From the NCBI GenBank assembly GCA_902766345.1, contig CACXDK010000125.1:1-7990 (forward strand): a DNA stretch of 7,990 bases. The letters are read 5' to 3'. Each line of letters starts with the position of its first letter. Within the stretch, counting starts at the first letter, position 1. Under the pieces are notes generated by a model, which had not been told where the DNA came from, made no database searches, and saw only the letters and a program-made list of their open reading frames with translations. This DNA is from an uncultured Spirochaetaceae bacterium. GTDB lineage: Bacteria; Spirochaetota; Spirochaetia; Treponematales; Treponemataceae. Below are positions 7,304 to 7,990 of this stretch, one piece after another. Made by a program: the position numbers and the translations under genes.

Positions 7304-7317
7304 TAGTGTGCACACCA
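7304..7317. promoter_or_regulatory. Palindrome between the divergent promoters, possible operator
   Basis: The 10-bp perfect palindrome GTGTGCACAC (7306-7315) extends to a 14-bp near-palindrome with one mismatched pair. It overlaps the -35 position of the larB promoter (7308-7313), where a bound dimer could block RNA polymerase. The regulator is not identifiable from this window. Confidence 0.35.
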
Positions 7318-7327
7318 CAATTTTATC

Positions 7328-7336
7328 TGTTAAAAT
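7328..7336 (+). promoter_or_regulatory. Extended -10 promoter of larB
   Basis: TGTTAAAAT is identical to the element in front of the GGDEF/EAL gene. Nine A/T bases separate it from the ATG at 7346, again without a Shine-Dalgarno sequence. The start is forced by an in-frame TAA at 7337-7339. Confidence 0.55.
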
Positions 7337-7345
7337 TAAATAAAT

Positions 7346-7990
7346 ATGCAAGAAACATTTCAATATGAAGATTTGCAGAAAAATTCACTGCATTTTGCCA
7401 AACTGGACATTAATCGCAAAAGCCGCACGGGGTTTGAAGAAACCGTGTTCTGCCAAGGCAAAAAAACTGAACATCTCATAGAAATTTACAAACGCCTTTA
7501 CGAAAAAAACGGACGGGCATTCGGCACAAGGGCAGATGTACAGCAGGCAAAAGCATTACAAAAAGAATTTCCACAGGCACAGTACGATGAAACCTCTCAT
7601 ATATTAAAGATTTCAGGCACACAAACTGTAGAGCCAATTGGATGCATTGCAGTGTGCACGGCAGGAACAGCAGATATTCAAGTGGCAGAAGAAGCCGCTC
7701 AGACTGCAGAATTCTTTGGTGCAAAGGTAGAACGCTACTATGACGTGGGTGTTGCAGGACTGGACAGATTGCTTGCCCATATTGAAAGCATAAGAAAGGC
7801 AAATGTCATTATTGCCGTCGCAGGAATGGAAGGGGCTTTGCCGAGTGTAATAGGCGGCTTAGTAAGCGTACCAATAATTGCCGTACCTACTTCCATAGGC
7901 TATGGAGCTAATTTTTCAGGACTTTCAGCACTGCTTGCCATGCTCAACTCATGTGCAAACGGCATATCCGTAGTTAATATAGATAATGGT
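7346..7990 (+). CDS. larB: LarB, nickel-pincer cofactor biosynthesis, 3' partial
   Basis: 215 codons are present and the frame is open at the window end. LarB is related to the AIR carboxylase PurE. It carboxylates and hydrolyses nicotinate adenine dinucleotide to give pyridinium-3,5-biscarboxylate mononucleotide, the first step to the nickel-pincer nucleotide of lactate racemase and other LarA-type enzymes. Characteristic segments are FAKLDINRKSRTGFEE near the N terminus, IAVCTAGTADIQVAEEA, YYDVGVAGLDRLL, VAGMEGALPSVIGGL, VPTSIGYGANFSGL and LLAMLNSC. C203 in LNSC probably corresponds to the cysteine reported to form a covalent adduct with the nicotinate ring in characterised LarB. The N terminus is some 20-30 residues shorter than in many homologues. 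The start cannot be moved upstream, because a stop lies 9 bp before the ATG. larC and larE are plausible neighbours beyond the window, but they are not visible. Confidence 0.92.
   Translation, partial: MQETFQYEDLQKNSLHFAKLDINRKSRTGFEETVFCQGKKTEHLIEIYKRLYEKNGRAFGTRADVQQAKALQKEFPQAQYDETSHILKISGTQTVEPIGCIAVCTAGTADIQVAEEAAQTAEFFGAKVERYYDVGVAGLDRLLAHIESIRKANVIIAVAGMEGALPSVIGGLVSVPIIAVPTSIGYGANFSGLSALLAMLNSCANGISVVNIDNG

Noticed and set aside
7476..7802. 108-codon open frame on the minus strand inside larB
   Set aside because: The plus strand there encodes clear LarB motifs. The minus-strand product is Leu/Pro/Cys/His-rich with no recognisable family, as expected of an antisense shadow.

Overview
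The window is A/T-rich bacterial DNA with six protein genes. Two of them run off the ends: a radical SAM protein on the left and LarB on the right. I found no rRNA, tRNA, CRISPR array, insertion sequence or phage gene. The gene set (a secreted GH5 cellulase with its own accessory modules, a membrane GGDEF/EAL protein, a MutT-type Nudix hydrolase and the nickel-pincer enzyme LarB) fits an anaerobic, fibre-associated gut or rumen bacterium. A treponeme-like spirochaete is my best guess, but this rests on general resemblance and not on a marker gene.

Layout. Bases 1-2249 (+) hold a large B12-binding-type radical SAM protein whose 5' end lies outside the window. It converges, with only 27 bp between stop codons, on a 643-residue membrane protein with a degenerate GGDEF and an EAL domain (2277-4208, -). 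A 298-bp A/T-rich divergent intergenic region (4209-4506) follows. It carries a same-strand cluster of DnaA-box sequences, two of them perfect TTATCCACA, beside a 30-bp tract that is 29/30 A/T. To its right, a Nudix hydrolase (4507-4989, +) and a secreted GH5 endoglucanase (4986-6767, +) overlap by ATGA and end at a strong intrinsic terminator (6789-6831). A small GNAT acetyltransferase (6849-7250, -) converges on that terminator. It is divergent from larB (7346 to the window end, +) across a 95-bp promoter region that contains a GTGTGCACAC palindrome.

How the parts relate. The genes do not form one pathway. Only the Nudix-GH5 pair looks like an operon. The most striking shared property is promoter architecture. 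Each of the four transcription units whose start is visible has a -10 box (TATAAT, or TGnTAAAAT in three cases) only 6-9 nt upstream of its ATG, with no Shine-Dalgarno sequence in between. This predicts leaderless or nearly leaderless mRNAs. The operon-internal GH5 gene instead has a purine-rich ribosome binding site. The DnaA-box cluster and this repeated leaderless arrangement are the two observations most worth following up.
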